Below, piece after piece: positions 58,276 through 64,000 of a DNA stretch of 64,000 bases. Below the pieces are notes generated by a model, which had not been told where the DNA came from, did not search any database, and worked only from the letters and a program-made list of their open reading frames with translations. Origin of the DNA: Vespa crabro (Eukaryota > Arthropoda > Insecta > Hymenoptera > Vespidae); assembly GCF_910589235.1 (NCBI RefSeq), contig NC_060960.1, positions 3,202,839 to 3,266,838 of the forward strand, in the 5' to 3' direction. A program made the position numbers and the translations under genes. Within the stretch, counting starts at the first letter, position 1. The number at the start of each line of letters is the position of its first letter.

Positions 58276-59529
58276 TTTATATTAAATATATTTTAATATA
58301 AATAAACATAGTACAACACACATAGATTAGGTTTTCAAGATATACATAATTCTAGCTAATAAGATTATGAATCAAGCATTTAATAAAAGATTGTAAAATC
58401 TATGGGTTTTTAAATAAGCTCAAGCTTTTATCTTTAAATAAAACATGAAAATTCCCATGGATAAAATCTCTCTTTCTTTCTAAAGGGCTAAAAAAAATGT
58501 CTTATTCATGAGTAACACATTCACAAGCAACATTATCAGCGAAGTATGGAATGTTGTCTATATTCAAAGACAATATTTAAATAAATTATTACAGAAAAAA
58601 ACAATAAATATATAAATATATAATAAATAATAAATTTACATTAATAATAAATATATCAAATAATAATTACACCGAATATTTTCATAGCTCTTCGAAAATA
58701 ATTAATAGTGAGAAATCGTTCGAGATGCTCGTTATATCCTATGATTAAATTGTAAGAGTATCAAAGAATACGCTATACGAGTCGTCATCGTCTTCTCAAA
58801 GGTCCAAAGCACTCGTCCCTTTGTAATTGACTACTTGAATAGAGAGAAAGAGAGGGCGAGACGATGGTTGGAGTGATTGAGGGGTCGATCTTATTGAGAG
58901 GAATCTAAGAATAGCGAGGGTGAAAGAAACAGAGTCTCGTGATATTATCTCATAACTTCGTAGACTACTATTATTCACGATAAAATTTAGAAAGTCATCT
59001 CGAAGAAAATTGTATAATTTATGAAATTTTTTACATATCTATCCCGCATTTATTATCCTGCATCTACGTATCGACCTTATTGATTAAAAAAAAAAATATT
59101 TGATGATATTTAGATTAAGGTAATGAAAATACGTAATAAGTTTTCTCATAAACTCTCTCTTCGAGATTATCAATCGAGTCTTAAAGAAAATCTCGAGTCA
59201 GTTTCATCCCCATTTCTTTCATATTTATACTGTCATTTTTATTATAGCTGTTAAAATTCATACGATCGTAATCTATCGAGGATGGTTGATTTTATCGGCG
59301 CACGCAGCATCGTCAAATAAGCTTCGATTATGAAAAGAATAATCGGAATAAAAACGATCGAGGGCTGCTCAAGAATGTCGTAACTTTTTATGCTATACGT
59401 GAATTTTATTTCCTTTTTATGGTAAAAGCTGCTGTTAGCGAAGGTACAGGGATCCGATTTTCAATTCTATACAAATCTTTTTTCCCTTCCCATAGAAAAT
59501 TCAAATATTGTATTTGATGATAAAAATAC
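58276..59529. other. AT-rich single-copy spacer
   Basis: No gene or element recognised. Confidence 0.6.
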
Positions 59530-59559
59530 ATTAACATATATATATACATATATTTCATT

Positions 59560-59603
<44 letters not shown>

Positions 59604-59612
59604 CATTCATTT
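59530..59612. repeat. duplicated AACATATA...TATATTTCATTC unit with expanded (TA)n
   Basis: A unit of about 28 bp (AACATATATATATACATATA then TTTCATTC) is followed immediately by a second copy in which the TA part has grown to about 40 bp. Confidence 0.9.
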
Positions 59613-61987
59613 AAGAGAGATTCAATTACGAACAGAAAGTCAAATTAACTATAAAACCCGTCACTCTTTTTGTGATCACGTTAATTACCTCGAATGAGGG
59701 GAGAAAAAAAAATGTTCACGAGATGAATTACAAACGGTTCGCTTTCGTCTTGAGTTTCCGAGGAGGTAGGTAATTAACTTCTAATTTAAACATCGTTTCA
59801 CGTAATCTCGGAAGAAAGAAACGAGCTCGACCTTCGGACAGTTGGTATTCCTCTACAATTCTATACATTATTTTTGCACTTTGTCTTCTCCTCGGTCGTA
59901 CTCGCATTTAATAGATATAAAATTTCGTGAAAGAGGAAAACTCTTTCTCTTTTTCCTACGACCAACCCTCATAAGAGTCTCCTTTCGGAGAAGTCAAGCG
60001 TAAAACAAAATGAAAATAGGTAAAATAACGTAGTCAAAAACAATGGAATGTGTGTAGAATTTTATATAAAGGAATAATATAAAAATAAAAAAGAATATAA
60101 TATATATGTTAAATACGTTATGCGAGAAGAAAAATAATTATAATTAAAATATCTATCTATGCTTTTTATCGCTTTTTAGCTCAATGTCAGTCACATAATT
60201 GTCATTTGAAATATAACAATTTATATGCGAAATAAAATCAATCTTATCGCACTTTTCATACTTTGCCACTCAATTTATTACTTTTAATCATTGTATATAT
60301 GTATCAGTACAATAGATATCTATCTATATTTTGTTGTATGTATTCTAATGGTACCACGAATGAGTGCTCTCAAACCAGAGAAATTCGTTATCCTCTCCAG
60401 ATCTACATATGTAGGTACGAGTACCTCACACAAATCTTTGTTACGTGAGCCTTTCGAGTAGATCGATTTGCACTACTTCCCGCCCAATTGAATGTCGATG
60501 CATACGAAACACGAGAGCCCAGGGAGAAAGCGAATTTTTTTAATGGATTTTTTAGAAAAAAAGAAAGAAAAAGAAGAAAAGGAAATTAAAATGTTCGATT
60601 CAATACATATATCTCTAATAGCTTTTGAAAGACGTTATTTCCATTTCTATATGAGTCGGGATATGTAATGAAGATCAAAAAAAAAAAAAAAGAAAAATGA
60701 AAGTCTTATCCACGCGCATTGGAGAAGATAATGCACGGTCCATTAGAGAAACCGTCTAAAGCATTTAATGATATAATATTTGGCACAGCGAGCAATCTTT
60801 TAATGAAGAAAAAAAGGAAAAAGAAGAAAAAGAAAAATGAAGAATTAAACGGTCTTAAAAGAAAGCGGAACGCATTAATGAATATAAATTACTATTTTAC
60901 CCATAAATAATCCTAATTCCTTTCAGAATTTTCATTAATTACTATTCTTTAACTTGTTCTTATGAGGGTGTAGCCTTGATTATATAAACGTATGCACAAA
61001 ATTTGTAAATAACCATCATCGTTATCGTCATCATCATTATCATTATCGTCCATCGAAACTAATAATAGCCGCATGTTTCGCATCTATATTACAGAGATAT
61101 TTGAGCATCGTAATTAAGCGTTAAAACGATGAATATAAAAATTTAGTTAGAGATAGAGGTAGACGAGGTAAAGGGGAAACGAAACGGAGAGTGTGCGTTA
61201 TATTCAAACATACTCAGAATTGTTGGTTCGAGGTTCATTTATCAGACTTGTTTGTACAACTAGCAAGTCCTTTAAAGGTATACATTTTGAGGCAACGTAG
61301 TATTAATTATGCACATACGCAATCAATGCGTCGCCCGATGTTATGGCTCAACGTGGTATATCGAAAAATACATTTGATCATTGAAACACCCATAGGACCA
61401 CACACACACACGTTTATATTTGTACCTATTACGTAAACACATATACAAACATATACATGTACATACGTACGTATACAAGTACCTATACAAAGACAAAACC
61501 GCACATGTGGCCTCAACGAATCGTTGAGCTTTCAAACGATCACAATTAATGATGCAAGAATGGCGCGAGGAAAATCGAGTGTAGCAAATATTTGCGGGCA
61601 TGTTGCTTTCCGTCGTCGGCGAGGATCGGTTAGCATCGTTTTGGTTCGGCGCGACGATTTCAAAATTCTCACTGAAAATATACCTATTGTGGCGCAGAAA
61701 TCGCTTTTTCCACGCTTATAATAAAATTGTTCTCCCCCACTCCATCCCCCGAGCGACGCCATATACTACGCCTCTCTATTTCTAATTCTCTCTTTCTCTC
61801 TACTTCTCTCGCACACACTTCACGCACTTCCCACCCCTTATGCTTTTTTTTTCTGTCTGGCAAATGAATTATGACCGACGAGCTCATTACGAGTGCACTA
61901 ACGAAGCCGGAAAATTAATTTATTGGCCGGCTTGAATCACGAATCCCATTGTTTAATAGCCGGCAATGCGAGGAAAATTGGCAAGCC

Positions 61988-61989
<2 letters not shown>
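59613..61989. other. single-copy DNA
   Basis: Contains an A-rich run (60679-60693), ATC/ATT repeats (61019-61050) and CA/CATA repeats (61398-61480). 61862-61985 is repeat-free with TAATTTATTGG- and GCCGGC-type words and could be regulatory. No gene recognised. Confidence 0.5.
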
Positions 61990-62037
<48 letters not shown>

Positions 62038-62085
62038 GAAAAAAAGAGAGAGAGAGAAAGAGAGAAAGAGAAAGAGAGAAAAGCT
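61990..62085. repeat. (GA)n array
   Basis: Pure GA (61992-62026), then AAAG-interrupted units. Confidence 0.96.
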
Positions 62086-63422
62086 AAAGGTCGACGCTCG
62101 ATTATCGCTCTAATTGTGGAGATCTAACGAATGTTCAAATAACTATCATCTTAAACGTGAGTACGCTCACTATGAATTTTTGTACGAATCACTTTTCGAT
62201 TTTTCTTCAGCTATTTTCGATTTTATTGAAACTATAGTTTCGCAGATTAAAACATTTGAATTAATAACGTAGAAAAATGTAAAAATTTGTTAAGTGAATC
62301 GAACGATAAATTTATTTTCGATTTTTATCGAAATAACTTTGGATAAAAAAAAAAGTAATAGTATTTATCATAGATACTGCTTACATGATAAACGATAACA
62401 TTTAATATTACGATATAAAATATATTTAATAAGATTCTTTGAAAGATATAAAACGTAATTATATTATAAATGATTTTAATGAAAGAATGACAAAGATTTA
62501 ATTTGCCATATAAAATGTGCTCACGGATTATCTATCCGCGAATTGTAAAATCGATGAACCGAAAATTGGCAATATTCGAAAACGAGGTAGGTTTGTGGTA
62601 TGGCACGGGGAACGACTCGATAACAAACCTTATTTATCGGGTGCTGTTCCTCTCTTATCGATTTGTATAAATCGCAAGAACCAGTTTAATTAAACGTTGT
62701 TGATCATCAAATTATTGTGAGGCTGGCATATAATTATCAGCTGTTAATTTACTACAGATGCGCATCGGTATGGGCGCGTTAATTAATAATCCTCTTCGTC
62801 GAGCCAACGTGTCGTCGCTCGAACGTAATTACGAACAACGGAATTTGCTAAACAAGAAGGGAGTAGCAAACAAATAATTAATAAGAAAAATGATAATGAA
62901 TAGGTACAAATATTTTACCTAATTAAGGAGAAGATGAAAATAATTAGATACGTTGCACAACGAAAATCAGTGCAATGTAACATAATAACGTGTATTGAGA
63001 ATCGTATATTACGTAAATGAATATTTTATTTAAATGAAAAAAAAAAATTACCTATTATCTATCAAGAAAATGAACTTTCGAAATAGAAAAAGAACCATTT
63101 ATTTATTTTTATTTCAGACAGAAAAATTCCCTTTCCACGAATACAGAAATACTTTTCAAATACCGAAAATGGATGAGTAAAAAAGAGGGAAGAAATAAAA
63201 TTTCGTATTCATCCGAAAAATATAATTTCACATCTCGTGACGGAAAGCGAAGGCCGAACGTACTTCCCCTTTCCTCGCAATCACGGAGAACAAAATTACG
63301 AAACTCTACGAAACCGTTGAAGCGTAGCCTTTGAAAAGCACGCAGCCACCATCGCCGTTTCCTTCGTCAGCTATCTAGAAACAAATAACTGTCGGAAAAA
63401 GAGTGGCGTGTGTGTATGTGTG
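62086..63422. other. single-copy DNA with a possible regulatory island
   Basis: 62580-62850 is array-free and contains CAGCTG (E-box), several TTAATTA/TAATTA words and two similar CTTATCGATTTG/CTTATTTATCGG stretches. The texture resembles insect enhancers, but no conservation data are available. No gene recognised. Confidence 0.4.
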
Positions 63423-63492
63423 AGCTAAAGAGAGAGAAAAAGAGAGAAAGAGATAAATAGATAGAGATAGGAGAGAGAAAGAGAGAAAAAGA
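63423..63492. repeat. (GA)n array
   Basis: GA repeats with AAAG and GATA interruptions. Confidence 0.94.
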
Positions 63493-63582
63493 AGACAAGG
63501 TTGTGGATCGGTCAAACGGCAATAAACGTTCGAGATTTTGGTGTTCTCGACGGCTTTTCCTATTCTCTTTTATTTTCTTTTC

Positions 63583-63639
<57 letters not shown>

Positions 63640-63700
63640 CCTCTCTTTCTTTCTCTTTTTCTCTTTTATCTCTCTTTCTCTATCTCTTTTTATTTCTTTA
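63583..63700. repeat. (CT)n array
   Basis: Pure CT at about 63590-63630, then CTTT/CCCT-interrupted pyrimidine sequence. It faces the GA array at 63423-63492, making another purine/pyrimidine inverted pair. Confidence 0.96.
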
Positions 63701-64000
63701 TCTTTAACGGAAAGAAACGACAGAGAAAGAGGAAAAAATGGCGCGTATATTCGTGACTCGTCTGAGGGTAGGACGAGACTAGAGATCGTGTACGAGTACC
63801 GCCAGAAACGAACCACAAATCGGCCGATAAAGATTGAATTCCGATATCGTCCACCGCTGATTGGCCACCGCGTGGCTTTTGTTCGATCGACGATAGAAAC
63901 CTTCCTATATATCCAACACTCAACCTTCCAACCCTCCTACCTTCTTCTTTGCCGTACTTGTTTCTACCGTCTCGTGAACGTTTAATGAAATTCCTCTTAT
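63701..64000. other. single-copy DNA at window end
   Basis: CpG-rich (63735-63910), with open frames on both strands and no recognisable product. Confidence 0.5.

Noticed and set aside
57890..58460. Old transposon or retropseudogene around the 58.2-kb palindrome
   Set aside because: The composition differs slightly, but I found no terminal repeats, target duplications or coding remnants.

Overview
This looks like eukaryotic nuclear DNA, most likely from an AT-rich insect and plausibly an aculeate hymenopteran (bee, wasp or ant). The basis is the AT-rich background, abundant CpG (TCG/CGA) in the single-copy parts, and a very dense, strand-alternating population of (GA)n/(CT)n, (TA)n and tetranucleotide microsatellites. 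There are no prokaryotic gene arrays, rRNA or CRISPR, and no recognisable tRNA. The species assignment is inference.

I found no protein-coding gene that I can name. Nearly all long open frames are translations of simple repeats (Ser-Leu or Arg-Glu runs from CT/GA, poly-Gln/Asn/Leu from TTG/TTA, Tyr-Ile from TA). Three short stretches have some marks of terminal exons (a 3' splice-site-like sequence, an open frame to a stop, and AATAAA downstream). The best is on the minus strand at 33546-33723, with a hydrophobic segment and a basic tail. Others are on the plus strand at 25532-25679 and, weaker, at 10794-10901. All are low confidence. The window reads best as intergenic DNA or one or more very long introns.

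Layout: 1-13 kb is AT-rich single-copy DNA cut by CT, TA and CTAT arrays, with a G-quadruplex motif at 8105-8120, a TTATTG/TTG array at 11.8-12.0 kb and a perfect hairpin at 12108-12135. 13-31 kb has dense CT/GA arrays and more GC-rich islands, including a cluster of Pho/YY1-type GCCAT cores at 27.3 kb. 31-40 kb has a 109-bp tandem duplication, the minus-strand exon candidate, a GTAT array, and a (GA)n/(CT)n pair facing each other at 36.7-37.0 kb.

Two mobile elements stand out. One is a 490-bp piggyBac-like non-autonomous element at 39829-40318, with CACGTT ends and TTAA on both sides. The other is a 2.3-kb element at 45288-47590 with long diverged inverted arms (about 330-355 bp or more), a core array of about seven 128-bp repeats, and (TA)n on both sides. 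47.7-64 kb returns to single-copy DNA with GGAA, TTAC, CT and GA arrays, a perfect 22-bp-arm palindrome at 58.2 kb, and regulatory-looking islands near 62-63 kb.
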